This document shows positions 26,901-34,692 of a stretch of 64,000 bases of DNA, piece after piece (the first letter of the stretch is position 1; every line of letters begins with the position of its first letter). The stretch is from Kribbella amoyensis (GTDB lineage: Bacteria; Actinomycetota; Actinomycetes; Propionibacteriales; Kribbellaceae). Under the pieces are notes generated by a model. That model was given only the letters and a program-made list of their open reading frames with translations, was not told the DNA's origin and did not search any database. Position numbers and translations under genes: made by a program. Where the stretch lies: assembly GCF_007828865.1 (NCBI RefSeq), contig NZ_VIVK01000001.1:4774001-4838000 (forward strand), read 5' to 3'.

Positions 26901-27241
26901 GGATCCGTACCGGAACCTTGGGCCGAGCCTTGCCCTGAACCCTGAGCCGAGTTCGTACCGCCCTGCGCCGCGCCACCGATCGAAGTCACAGGCGCACCGG
27001 ACGACGACCCCGACGCCGGTCCGGACGACGACCCCGAGGCCGGCCCGGGCGACGACTTCGTCGAAGACCCGGACGACGACCCAGCCGACCCCGACGCAGC
27101 GTCAGACGGCCGGCTGGTCTTCGGCTCCTGGTCCGGGGTTTCCTTCTCGGTCTTGTTGGTCCATTGCGTCCCGTTCCACCAGCGGATGGTGTCCGGCTGT
27201 CCGGTGGGGTCCGGATACCAGCCGGCGGGAGGGTTGCTCAT
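23903..27241 (-). CDS. Giant DUF2510 membrane protein with SGWGV repeats
   Basis: A 1112-aa protein from the ATG at 27241. It begins with a DUF2510 motif (PAGWYPDPTG...IRWWNGTQWT, residues 5-35). An AGSQ/GAGS-rich tract follows, then about sixteen WG repeats of the type NSGWGVDNQQGGQ (residues about 417-670), then an Asn/Gln/Ser-rich stretch and a QWQ-rich tract. A membrane helix (about 867-890, AMIAIAGAVALVLIAVAGVFFF) leads to a Pro/Ser/Thr stalk and a 180-aa extracellular domain homologous to that of the downstream gene. DUF2510 often tops actinobacterial membrane proteins of unknown role. The two genes overlap and form one transcription unit. Function unknown. Confidence 0.8.
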   Translation of the reverse strand: MSNPPAGWYPDPTGQPDTIRWWNGTQWTNKTEKETPDQEPKTSRPSDAASGSAGSSSGSSTKSSPGPASGSSSGPASGSSSGAPVTSIGGAAQGGTNSAQGSGQGSAQGSGTDPGWGQVGAAAAGWTADGGAPAAGSTNQPTPEPDPSTPKSSAADRAKATWTQAQGTPTGGSHWTQKPAADPSTESPTPTQPTDQTPEFNRTLTLATDPTTDPQATGAAGTNSPVDAAGAGSSDSGSEGVQAAGATGTEPQASTAGPGSPDAGSQDAGSQTAGATGTGSADAGSQGAGAQAAGATGAGSSDAGSQGAGAAGTGSQAGSAGTGSPNAGTQGAGSQGAGGSGSPATGAAGSQATGTGGWAAEGAAQGQQGGQDEPTQQIPLPDNQDTGGHWTSADPQTGDTVANSSPASSGGSPAEQSQSGNSGWGMEPAQPTNGGWGVDNAQSEDNGWGVGGGRAASNDWGVDGQDSGNDGWGTDQNSGWGVDTPDQPDNNSWGSNQQTGQTEPQTTNSGWGVDNQQGGQPESQTTNSGWGISDQQGGQPDSQSTSSGWGVSDQTAGQGDASSTNNGWGFDNQQGGQTQSPTPNSGWGVSGEPANQGGSADGSQPTSGWGVSSTPTGQDSSQADGAQSGGWGMSGTDQQADHAQTSSGWGVSSGQGDPQADNSQAGDGWGSSNQQAPSNQWSAQPADGAQGQSSSDQWGTDANQPADGSTSNQWQASGDQADGNQSQTGTNQPVGNQWEPDKQWEVEQAHGADGNGWQQTGGGAGTDQSQTGSNQWNTTAHTTENPWATAPNQGGDASGNQWQSGGTAAGSWQSGGQQSTQHGGGSGGGGPWGGGGEGGSQWQGGPPQLGGKRQKPDDGKGGGPPKAMIAIAGAVALVLIAVAGVFFFVNRGDDKTTGGDPSPTGQPTQQPTGSPSTSTSPSSQPTSPGSQNTQPPGQSKNPKLHEGNRIASDAISFPRVGPPWSDRKRLVPQLQNSSGQYVLLQENFDGKNDWYADIFVGSLGTSVLFNGDPQATASELIYQLHGAMYGKIPVTFKQLRNAAAKRSGKNGWYYQEAVTVNNAKVTTRTLTLTVAVFDLGDGTAVAYISDIPTNRPDLVAAEAKVFQGITVG
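25270..25985 (-). repeat. Region coding SGWGV repeats
   Basis: About 16 imperfect repeats, 15-25 codons apart, each centred on a WG dipeptide with Gln, Asn, Ser and Gly between. The DNA copies show conserved CCCCAGCCGCTG-like blocks. It is an in-frame expansion within the DUF2510 gene. Confidence 0.75.
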
Positions 27242-27291
27242 GGGTTCACCGTAACTTCGACTCGTGTCAATCCCGGCCCGTGCTCCGGCCC

Positions 27292-27579
27292 TCAGACACC
27301 GTCTTCCTGACCGAGGCTGAACGCGGCCTCCAGGTCGTGCGTCGAGTACGTCCGGAACGCGATGTGGGTCTCGGTGCTGACGACGCCGGGGACCCGGTTC
27401 ACGTGGTCGGGGATGACCGTCGCGAGGTCGTCGTGGTGCGCGACCCGGACCATCGCGATCAGGTCGAGCCCACCGGTCACCGAGTACACCTCGCTGACGC
27501 CGTCGATCGCCGCGACCTGCTCGGCGACCTCCGGGATCCGCGCGACATCGGCCTTGATGAACACGATCGCCGTGACCAT
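27292..27579 (-). CDS. Stand-alone Lrp/AsnC ligand-binding (RAM) domain protein
   Basis: A 95-aa protein from the ATG at 27579, with a strong GAGGAGAGG 5 bp upstream. The sequence MVTAIVFIKADVARIPEVAE ... VYSVTGGLDLIAMVRV is the Lrp/AsnC C-terminal effector-binding domain; no DNA-binding helix-turn-helix is present. Such proteins bind amino acids or related ligands and may modify full-length Lrp proteins. The neighbour on the same strand is the DEDDh/GIY-YIG nuclease. Confidence 0.88.
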   Translation of the reverse strand: MVTAIVFIKADVARIPEVAEQVAAIDGVSEVYSVTGGLDLIAMVRVAHHDDLATVIPDHVNRVPGVVSTETHIAFRTYSTHDLEAAFSLGQEDGV

Positions 27580-27658
27580 GTCGTCCTCTCCTCGGTGCAG
27601 GGGTTTACCGCCGTGAAGCATAGTGCGGGCGTGATGCCGGAGCCGCGTCCAGCCGTCG

Positions 27659-29464
27659 TCAGCTCGCCCGGGCCGCTCCGAGTGGCCGGAGCCGGCGGCG
27701 GCGTTCGCCGGGGTGGTGGTGCTCCTCCGACCTGGGTGGGTCGAGGCGGCTGAGGTGGCGGCCGGCGCCGCTGGTCGGGCAGGTCCAGGTGCCGTCCATC
27801 TCCACCAGGCGGATGCCGGGCTGGTCCAGCCAGCGGAGCACGAGGTCGATCTCCTCGGGCGAGGCGGAGGCGACCGGTCCGACACCGGGCAGCACCGTCT
27901 CGGCCGAGGCGCGCAGCATGTCGAGGTACCGGCGGGGGTCGGTGCCGCGGACCGCGATCCCGGCCGCGGCGAGCCGGCCACGCCGGATCACGTGCAGCTC
28001 CCAGCCACCGTCGTCGAGGCGTCGGGCCGCGCAGATCTCCGCACATCCCGTGACCGAGGCCATCCGCTGCATCCGCGCGCTGCTGCGGACGAACGCGCCC
28101 AGCCGGTCCCGGTGCACCGCGGCGTCCTCGTACCGCTCGTCGGCGGAGAGGACGTCGATCCGCTTGGTCAGCGCGGTGATCACCGGCGTCGGGTCCGTCG
28201 TCAACGCGGTCCGCAGCCTGGCCACGAACTCGCCGTACGAGTCCATGTCGATCCGGCCGTCGCAGGGCGCGACACACCGGTTCATCTCGGCGAGGACGCA
28301 GGGGGAGAGCCGTGGTGTCCGCGACATCCGGGCCGTGCACTGGCGGATCGGGAACGCCTCGTGCAACGCGGCCATCGCCCGCTCGGCCGTCTTGCGGGAG
28401 CTGAACGGACCCAGGTACCCCGCTTCGTCGTCGCGCACCTGCTTCACCAGGGACAGCCGCGGGAACGGCTCGACGGTCACCTTCAGCCAGTGCTGCCGCT
28501 CGGGGAACTTGGAGCGCCGGTTGTACCGCGGTTTGTGCTCGGCGATCAGCCGGAGCTCGCGGATCTCCGCCTCCAGCGACGTCCCGCACTCGATCCCGCG
28601 GACGCCGGACGCGATCCCGATCATCTCGCCGATCCTGGTCCGCGTCTCGGAGGCGGTGAAGTAGGAGCGCACCCTGGTCCGCAGGTCCTTGGACTTGCCG
28701 ACGTACAGCACCTCGCCGCGGTCGTCGGTGAACAGGTACACACCTGGTGCGTGCGGCAACGACTCGGCCAGGTGCCGCTTGGCCCGGACCTGCGGCGCGA
28801 CCCTGGCGGAGAACGTCTGCAGGTCCTCCAGCGTCTGCACGCCCAGCGAGCCGACCCGCTCGAACAGCCCGTGCAGTACGTCGACCGTGGCGCGCGCGTC
28901 GGACAGGGCGCGGTGGTTCGGCGTGGTGGTCGCGCGGAAGAGCTTCGCCAGCGTGCCGAGCTTGCAGTTGGGGGCCTCGTCGGGCGTGATCACCCGGCGG
29001 GCCAGCAATGCGGTGTCGACGACGGCGAAGTCGGGCCAGTCGTAGCCGTGCACCTGGCTGTCGTGCTTGAGGAACCCGACGTCGAACGGGGCGTTGTGCG
29101 CGACCAGGACACACCCGCGGGCGAACTCCAGGAACGCGGGCAGCACCGACCCGATCCGCGGTGACGTGGCAACCATCAGGTCGGTGATGCCGGTCAGCAC
29201 CGCGATGAACGGCGGGATCGGCTCGGCCGGGTTGACCAGGGACTGGAACTCGCCGACCAGCTCGCCGGCCCGGACCTTGACCGCGCCGATCTCGGTGATG
29301 CCCGAATCGCCCGGCGCGCCGCCCGTCGTCTCCAGGTCGACCACGCAGAACGTGACGTCGCGCAGCGGAGTGCCCAGATCGTCGAAACTCGGTTGCACGC
29401 CGCGGATCGGCGGGACCGGGTCGGGCGCCGGGGCAGCGGCGGAGTCGGGCACGGGGCTGCTCAT
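27659..29464 (-). CDS. DEDDh 3'-5' exonuclease fused to a UvrC-like GIY-YIG nuclease
   Basis: A 601-aa protein from the ATG at 29464. The N-terminal exonuclease (residues about 30-200) shows FCVVDLETTGG, HNAPFDVGFLKHD and HRALSDARATVDVL, i.e. the DEDDh motifs of DNA polymerase epsilon-like proofreaders. It is followed by a GIY-YIG module (APGVYLFTDDRGEVLYVGKS, about 230-310) like UvrC/Cho, and a C-terminal part with UvrC-like cysteines (CVLAEMNRCVAPCDG). It is inferred to act in DNA repair, cutting and trimming damaged DNA. The same fusion is found next to trpD/ctaE in mycobacteria (Rv2191-type), supporting vertical inheritance. Confidence 0.9.
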   Translation of the reverse strand: MSSPVPDSAAAPAPDPVPPIRGVQPSFDDLGTPLRDVTFCVVDLETTGGAPGDSGITEIGAVKVRAGELVGEFQSLVNPAEPIPPFIAVLTGITDLMVATSPRIGSVLPAFLEFARGCVLVAHNAPFDVGFLKHDSQVHGYDWPDFAVVDTALLARRVITPDEAPNCKLGTLAKLFRATTTPNHRALSDARATVDVLHGLFERVGSLGVQTLEDLQTFSARVAPQVRAKRHLAESLPHAPGVYLFTDDRGEVLYVGKSKDLRTRVRSYFTASETRTRIGEMIGIASGVRGIECGTSLEAEIRELRLIAEHKPRYNRRSKFPERQHWLKVTVEPFPRLSLVKQVRDDEAGYLGPFSSRKTAERAMAALHEAFPIRQCTARMSRTPRLSPCVLAEMNRCVAPCDGRIDMDSYGEFVARLRTALTTDPTPVITALTKRIDVLSADERYEDAAVHRDRLGAFVRSSARMQRMASVTGCAEICAARRLDDGGWELHVIRRGRLAAAGIAVRGTDPRRYLDMLRASAETVLPGVGPVASASPEEIDLVLRWLDQPGIRLVEMDGTWTCPTSGAGRHLSRLDPPRSEEHHHPGERRRRLRPLGAARAS

Positions 29465-29578
29465 GCCGACGACGCTAGAAGGCGCCGCCGACAATTCCGC
29501 AGGTGACACGCGCGGCGACCGGCCAGGGACACCGCTATTGCCGACACAACTTCCGACGCGGGGCACTAGGCTCTGTGT

Positions 29579-29689
29579 ATGCGTATCCAAGCGACCACCG
29601 CGTCCCCGGCCCGTGCCGTGGGTCGGTGTGGTCTGCCTCACTGGCGGAGCCAGGCCCCCGTTCCGGCCGGACTGCGGACCGGTGGCTGA
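29579..29689 (+). CDS. Possible leaderless 36-codon upstream ORF of the NYN gene
   Basis: An ATG lies 7 bp after a TAGGCT -10-like hexamer, the spacing of leaderless genes. The 36-aa ORF (MRIQATTASPARAVG...) ends in a TGA overlapping the GTG of the NYN gene by 8 bp, so translation could be coupled. No conserved function is known. It may be chance, given the high GC content. Confidence 0.3.
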   Translation: MRIQATTASPARAVGRCGLPHWRSQAPVPAGLRTGG

Positions 29690-30989
29690 GGCAGGCACCG
29701 CCGCCGGCTCCGCTGCCACGCCCCTGCCCGAACCGGTGCGCCAACGGGTACTCACCTTGGCCGCCCAGGCACTTGGTCAGCTGCCCGCGACCGACATCCC
29801 CGCGCCGCTGCGGCGGTTCGCCAGCTTCGCGCCCGGCAGGCGCGCCAAGCTGTCCGCGTCCGTCCTCGGTCCGGTGCTGGAGACCGACGAGCACTTCCGG
29901 CGGCTGGTCGCGTTCGAGGTCCGTCGCGAGCACCCGGAACTCGGTGACGCGGTGGCCGAAGGTGTCGCCGTGCCCGCGGCCGAGCCGGTCGAGGTGGCCG
30001 CGCTGGCGTACCTGCTCCGGCCGGACGACTGGGAGAAGCTGGTCGGCGCGGCCGCGCAGCTGCGGCCCGAGCAGCCCACCGTGGACGAGCAGGTGGTCGG
30101 CCGGCTCACCGAGCAGCTCGACCAGGCGCGGACCGAGACCCGCCAGGTCCGCGACCGGCTGCGCGAGCAGGTGGCCGAGCTGAAGACCGAGAACACGACG
30201 CTCCGCCGCAAGCTCAACGAAGCACGGCAGCGGATCAGTGCTCTGCAGGGCGACCTCGAGGTGCGTACCGCGGAAGCCGCGTCCGCCGACGAGCGGGTCG
30301 ACGCGGCGCGCGCCGAGGTCGAGCGTGAGCTGCGCAAGCTCCGGGCCCGGATCACCGAGCTGGAAGCGGTGGAACACGCGGCCCGGCGTACTGCGGGACA
30401 GGAGCGCGAGCTGGCGTCGACACGGACCAGGCTGCTGCTGGACACGATGGTCGAGGCGGCCGCCGGTCTCCGCCGGGAGCTCGCCCTGCCACCCGGGGGA
30501 GAGCTGCGCCCCGCGGACACGGTCGCCGGGGTCGAGCCGTCGGCGGCTCCGGTCGGGCGGTCGGCGCCGGACGACGATCCCGCGTTGTTCGACGAGTTGC
30601 TGGCGTTGCCGCAGGTGCACCTCATCGTCGACGGGTACAACGTGACGAAGACCGCATGGCCGAACTCACCCCTGCACTCCCAGCGGCAGCGGCTGGCGAC
30701 GGCCTTGGGCGCGCTCGCGGCGCAGCGACGGATCGAGGTCACCGTGGTGTTCGACGGCGCGGAGCTGTCCGGGCCGGTCCAGCTGAATCCACCGCGGGGC
30801 GTCCGCGTGCGGTTCAGCCCGGCCGGTGTGATCGCGGACGACGTGATCCGCCAGCTGGTCCGGGCCGAACCGCCGGGCCGGCCGATCGTGGTCGTCTCCT
30901 CCGACCGGGAAGTTGCCGAGAGCATCAAGGCCCTCGGCGCGCGCGCCCTCTCGGCGACCACCTTGCTCAGCCGGATCGCCCGCGCCTGA
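29682..30989 (+). CDS. NYN-domain RNase-like protein with coiled coil (YacP-like)
   Basis: A 435-aa protein from the GTG at 29682; there is no strong ribosome-binding site, and the preceding short ORF overlaps. Residues about 1-120 are helical and predicted globular. Residues about 130-260 are a long coiled coil rich in E, R, A and L. The C-terminal NYN domain starts at VHLIVDGYNVTKTAWP and contains the acidic VVFDGAE and VVVSSDREV segments of PIN-like nucleases. YacP-type NYN proteins are linked to RNA processing. The protein is encoded next to the DEDDh nuclease on the opposite strand. Substrate unknown. Confidence 0.85.
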   Translation: MAEAGTAAGSAATPLPEPVRQRVLTLAAQALGQLPATDIPAPLRRFASFAPGRRAKLSASVLGPVLETDEHFRRLVAFEVRREHPELGDAVAEGVAVPAAEPVEVAALAYLLRPDDWEKLVGAAAQLRPEQPTVDEQVVGRLTEQLDQARTETRQVRDRLREQVAELKTENTTLRRKLNEARQRISALQGDLEVRTAEAASADERVDAARAEVERELRKLRARITELEAVEHAARRTAGQERELASTRTRLLLDTMVEAAAGLRRELALPPGGELRPADTVAGVEPSAAPVGRSAPDDDPALFDELLALPQVHLIVDGYNVTKTAWPNSPLHSQRQRLATALGALAAQRRIEVTVVFDGAELSGPVQLNPPRGVRVRFSPAGVIADDVIRQLVRAEPPGRPIVVVSSDREVAESIKALGARALSATTLLSRIARA

Positions 30990-31145
30990 CCTGCGCCTGA
31001 CTGCGCCTGACCTGCGCAGACGTACCGCTGGGTGGCGCGGGCCGAGGGCAACGAGAAGGTGTCCGGCCGGGAATTGTCGGTGGGTGTCTCTAGCGTCCTT
31101 GGCAGCCGGATGCAAGTCCGGGGCTTCCCCACTTTGGAGGACGTT

Positions 31146-31388
31146 GTGCTGATCGACTGCGACGCTTGTGTGATGAGAGGTCCTGGGTGCCAGGACTGCG
31201 TGGTCACCGTGGTGCTCGGGCTGTCGGCCGAGCGTGCCGGTGTGCTGCGGATCGACGACGAGGAGGCGGCGGCCCTCGCGACGCTGGCCGAGTCGGGCCT
31301 GGTTCCACCGCTGCGCCTGGTCCACGCTGTCAGCAGCGTCGAGCCGGACGTGGCTGCCGACGGCGACGCGGCGGCGGATGCGGTCTGA
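31146..31388 (+). CDS. Small conserved Cys-rich protein
   Basis: An 80-aa protein from the GTG at 31146, with GGAGG 6 bp upstream. The first 17 residues hold CDACVMRGPGCQDC, a two-pair cysteine motif suited to zinc or Fe-S binding. Further on, a hydrophobic core and LRIDDEEAAALATLAESGLV suggest a small alpha/beta fold. I know similar short proteins at this position in actinobacteria but no function. A longer reading from 31032 is possible but lacks a ribosome-binding site. Confidence 0.7.
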   Translation: MLIDCDACVMRGPGCQDCVVTVVLGLSAERAGVLRIDDEEAAALATLAESGLVPPLRLVHAVSSVEPDVAADGDAAADAV

Positions 31389-31447
31389 TCCGGTGGGGCG
31401 GCGCGGGCGGATCCGACGTTAATTTTGGATCAAACCCGAGGGGCGAA

Positions 31448-31632
31448 TTGCACTGGTCACGAATCGGTTACTACTGTTACCTCTCGTTGCCTCAGCGTGT
31501 CGGCCGTCCTGGCCGGCCGGGCAGCACCAGCCGAGGGTGACCCGCCAGGTCGTCGGAGTACTGCGGTAGTGCTCTGCTTCCCAGCGTGGTGACGGGGACG
31601 GCGTCGCGCAGAGGAAGGGATCGACCGGAGCT
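31448..31632 (+). promoter_or_regulatory. Promoter and about 150-nt leader of the NlpC/P60 gene
   Basis: TTGCAC (31448-31453) and TACTGT (31472-31477), spaced 18 bp, form a plausible promoter. Transcription from there leaves a GC-rich, hairpin-prone leader of about 150 nt before the GTG at 31633. I looked for the c-di-AMP (ydaO) riboswitch often found before cell-wall hydrolases and did not find its conserved blocks. Confidence 0.4.
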
Positions 31633-32685
31633 GTGTCCATCGGCCGCATCAACCGCACCAAGGGAATCGCTCTCGCCGCCATCACGAGCACGGCAGTCGC
31701 CGCCGGGGTGATGTTCATCCAGGGAGCAGCCGACGCCGATCCGAAACCGACGATCGCGCAGGCCCGGGCCCAGGTGGCCGACCTGCAGCACAAGGCCGAG
31801 CAGGCCGGCGAGTCGGCGAACGACCTCCGGGGCCAGATCAAGTCGTCGAACGACCGGGTCAAGGCGCTCCAGGCCGGCATCAAGAAGCAGCAGGTCCAGG
31901 TCGACGGGGTGAAGCGGCAGATCGGCTCGCTCGCGGTCGCCGGCTACCAGACCTCCGGGATGACGACGACGGCGCAGCTGCTGCTGTCGACGAACCCGGA
32001 CCAGTTCCTCAGCCAGGCCTCCACCGCGCAGGCGTACGCCGGTCAGCAGAACTCGGCCCTCCGCCGGTTCCAGGCCGCGCAGGGCAAGCTGAACGACCTG
32101 CAGGCCAGCGAGCAGGCCGAGCTGGCGTCCCTGCAGACCGTGCAGTCCAAGCAGGACGCGCTGAAGAAGCAGATCCAGACCAATCTCGACGCCGCCGAGA
32201 AGGTGCTCGACAAGCTGAGCGACGCGGAGCGGGCCCGGATCCAGGCCGAGAACGAGAAGGAAGCCGAAGAGGCGCGCAAGAGCCGCCCGAGCCGCAACGG
32301 CGACCGGATGGACGACCTGCCGGACGTGCCGGTCAGCGGTCGCGCCGGCACCGCCGTCCAGGTGGCGCTGGCCCAGCTCGGCGACCCGTACGTGTGGGGT
32401 GCCGAGGGGCCGAGTTCGTTCGACTGCTCCGGCCTGATGCTGTACGCCTGGGGCAAGGCCGGCGTGTCGCTGTCGCACTCCTCGAAGGCGCAGGCCAGCG
32501 AGGGCCGGCGGGTCAGCAAGAGCCAGCTGAAGCCGGGTGACCTGGTCTTCTACTACCAGCCGATCAGCCACGTCGGGATGTACATCGGCGGCGGCCGGAT
32601 CGTGCACGCGAGCCGCCCGGGCAAGCCGGTGAAGACCGACGACGTCGACCTGATGCCGTACACCACGGCCGTTCGACCGGGCTGA
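31633..32685 (+). CDS. Secreted NlpC/P60 peptidoglycan endopeptidase
   Basis: A 350-aa protein starting GTG. A signal peptide (residues 1-35) is followed by a coiled-coil domain (about 35-215, AQVADLQHKAEQAGE...) and a C-terminal NlpC/P60 domain. The catalytic Cys is C265 in FDCSGLMLYAWG and the His is in SHVGMYIG. It cleaves D-glutamyl-mDAP bonds in peptidoglycan stems, as RipA-like proteins do. The coiled coil probably autoinhibits or docks to FtsEX-like partners. The same gene type lies beside pimB in mycobacteria (Rv2190c). Confidence 0.92.
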   Translation: MSIGRINRTKGIALAAITSTAVAAGVMFIQGAADADPKPTIAQARAQVADLQHKAEQAGESANDLRGQIKSSNDRVKALQAGIKKQQVQVDGVKRQIGSLAVAGYQTSGMTTTAQLLLSTNPDQFLSQASTAQAYAGQQNSALRRFQAAQGKLNDLQASEQAELASLQTVQSKQDALKKQIQTNLDAAEKVLDKLSDAERARIQAENEKEAEEARKSRPSRNGDRMDDLPDVPVSGRAGTAVQVALAQLGDPYVWGAEGPSSFDCSGLMLYAWGKAGVSLSHSSKAQASEGRRVSKSQLKPGDLVFYYQPISHVGMYIGGGRIVHASRPGKPVKTDDVDLMPYTTAVRPG

Positions 32686-32710
32686 GCCCGGTCGCACTCC
32701 CGATCATGAT

Positions 32711-32739
32711 CGCGGCTCCGGGGATTCCCCGGGGCCGCG
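32711..32739 (+). terminator. Terminator after the NlpC/P60 gene
   Basis: Stem CGCGGC-T-CCGGGG with CCCCGG-G-GCCGCG (one T.G pair) around a 3-nt loop, followed by TCGTTT. Confidence 0.8.
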
Positions 32740-32787
32740 TCGTTTCACCAACCGCGTGCTTCACTGTTGTCGGTGGAGGCACCTAGA

Positions 32788-34692
32788 GTGACTCCCCTGA
32801 CTGGGGCAGGTGAGGAGCGAGGGGCCGAGGTGAACGACGACGAACGGCGGACCGCGCCGCCCCGCGCCTCGACGCGCGAGGGCCACGTCCCCACGTCCGC
32901 CGACCAGCCCACCGTCGTCCTCCCCACCCAACCCGACACACCCCACGAGCCGGCGCCGCGGGACCGAGCGTCGTCGGAGCGCACGTCGCGCGAGTCCGCG
33001 CCGCGGGACCCAGCGCCGCACGAATCCGCACCGGGGGACCCGAGGCAGCATGAGGGCACGCCGCAGGAGTCGCGCGAGGGTGTGGTGCGGCGGTCTGGGG
33101 CGCAGCCTGAGGGGACGCCGCCGGACCGCTCGACGGAAGGCGGGCGGGGGGAGCGGATTCAGCGGCTTGCTGTGCCGGTGGCCGCGTGGGGCTCCGAAGG
33201 TTCCGACGGGGACGGGGACGGGGCCGAGGCGCTCGGGCGGAAGCTCTCTTCGGATCAGACGACGATCATCATCCCGGCCCAGCACGCCGCCAAGCGGGTC
33301 GGTGGTGGCGGCAGCGGATCCTGGCCGCCGGGGGAGGTGCGGCTCGGGTCGTCCGTGATCTGGCCGATGCCGAAGCCGTTGGCGAAGCGGGTTGCGCTCG
33401 GCGCGGCAGTACTGGTCGTCGCGGTGGCCGCGTTCGCCGGGTTGCGGCAGCTCGCCGATGCGCCGGCCGCGCCGGTCGGGTCGCACTCCACCGTGCCCGG
33501 GCACACCAGCGCGACGCCGGACGAGGCTGCCGCGGGTGTGCAGCGCGCTACCGACGGTGGCGCCGTGCTGCGGAAGATGGTCGAGGCCGTACGGACGCAG
33601 GACCGCAGCGCGTTCCTCGACACGATCGACCCGCAGGCCAAGGACTTCGACGACCAGGCCCGGATGATCTACACCAACCTGGACAAGTTGCCGTTGGCCA
33701 CGTTCCAGCTGCGGTACGTGAGCGACGACCCCGGCGCGCTCGAGCCCGACCGGCAGCGAACGCTCGGTGGCGAGAAGTCCTGGCTGGCCCAGATCGAGGT
33801 GTCCTGGCAGCTCAGCGGGTACGACGCGAAGCCGGCTCGGGAGACGCTGCCGGTCACGTTCGTGCAGCGCGGCGGGACGACGTACGCGGCGTCGTTCTCG
33901 GAGCGGTTCGTCGCCGGGCAGCGGCGGCCGATCTGGGCGCTCGGTGCCATCGACGTCGCGAAGAGCGACCACGCCCTGGTGATCAGCCTGAACTCGCAGG
34001 CGAACGCGGACGACTACGCCACGGTGACCGATCGCGCGGTCGACGCGGTCAGTGACGTCTGGGGCGACAACTGGCGGAAGAAGGCGGTCGTCTACCTGCC
34101 CGCCAAGCAGTCCCAGATGGAGTACGTGCTCGGCGCGCCGCAGGGGACGTACAGCCAGATCGCCGCGGTGACGATGGCCGAGCTGGACACGCCGGCGGCC
34201 GGCGCCCCGGTCCGGATCGTGGCCAACCCGAAGCTCTTCGAGGAGCTCGGCAAGCAGGGCCGGCGGATCGTGCTGACCCACGAGACCACCCACGTCGCGT
34301 CGACCGCTACCGCCTCGCCGGTACCGTTGTGGCTGGCCGAGGGATTCGCCGACTACGTCGCGTTCACCGCCGTCTCCGTGCAGGACGAGTCGGCGGCGAA
34401 GGAACTGTTCAAGGCGGTCCGGGCCGGCAAGGTACCGAAGACCCTGCCGCCGCCGGAGGCGTTCGCCGCGACGTCGTCCGAACTCCCGCAGGCCTACGAG
34501 TCGGGCTGGCTGGCGTGCCGCCTGATCGCCGAGCGGGAGGGACAGAGCAAGTTGGTCAAGTTCTACCGGACCGTGCACGCGTCGAAGAGCCCGACCGGTC
34601 TCGCCGACGCGTTCCGCACCGTGCTGGGCACCACCGAGCAGCAGTTCGTCGCGGACTGGCAGAAGTACATCCAGAGGCTCGCGGGTGTCTGA
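32788..34692 (+). CDS. Membrane-anchored zinc metallopeptidase-like protein
   Basis: About 634 aa from the GTG at 32788, with GGTGGAGG 7 bp upstream. Roughly 200 disordered residues rich in Pro, Glu and Arg precede a single membrane helix (ALGAAVLVVAVAAFAGLRQLA). The outer domain carries HETTH (H498, E499, H502), a gluzincin HExxH, with a third-ligand Glu in LAEGFADYVAF (E518, 16 residues after H502). It resembles the peptidase MA-like family, probably facing the cell exterior. The stop overlaps the next gene's start by 8 bp. Substrate unknown. Confidence 0.8.
   Translation: MTPLTGAGEERGAEVNDDERRTAPPRASTREGHVPTSADQPTVVLPTQPDTPHEPAPRDRASSERTSRESAPRDPAPHESAPGDPRQHEGTPQESREGVVRRSGAQPEGTPPDRSTEGGRGERIQRLAVPVAAWGSEGSDGDGDGAEALGRKLSSDQTTIIIPAQHAAKRVGGGGSGSWPPGEVRLGSSVIWPMPKPLAKRVALGAAVLVVAVAAFAGLRQLADAPAAPVGSHSTVPGHTSATPDEAAAGVQRATDGGAVLRKMVEAVRTQDRSAFLDTIDPQAKDFDDQARMIYTNLDKLPLATFQLRYVSDDPGALEPDRQRTLGGEKSWLAQIEVSWQLSGYDAKPARETLPVTFVQRGGTTYAASFSERFVAGQRRPIWALGAIDVAKSDHALVISLNSQANADDYATVTDRAVDAVSDVWGDNWRKKAVVYLPAKQSQMEYVLGAPQGTYSQIAAVTMAELDTPAAGAPVRIVANPKLFEELGKQGRRIVLTHETTHVASTATASPVPLWLAEGFADYVAFTAVSVQDESAAKELFKAVRAGKVPKTLPPPEAFAATSSELPQAYESGWLACRLIAEREGQSKLVKFYRTVHASKSPTGLADAFRTVLGTTEQQFVADWQKYIQRLAGV

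Noticed and set aside
31101..31130. GCCGG-ATGCAAGT-CCGG block resembling a tRNA T-arm or part of a cobalamin riboswitch
   Set aside because: No matching acceptor or D/anticodon arms upstream, and the other conserved cobalamin-riboswitch blocks are absent.
31484..31632. Possible c-di-AMP (ydaO) riboswitch before the NlpC/P60 gene
   Set aside because: The leader is long and structured, but the conserved purine-rich blocks of this riboswitch class were not found.
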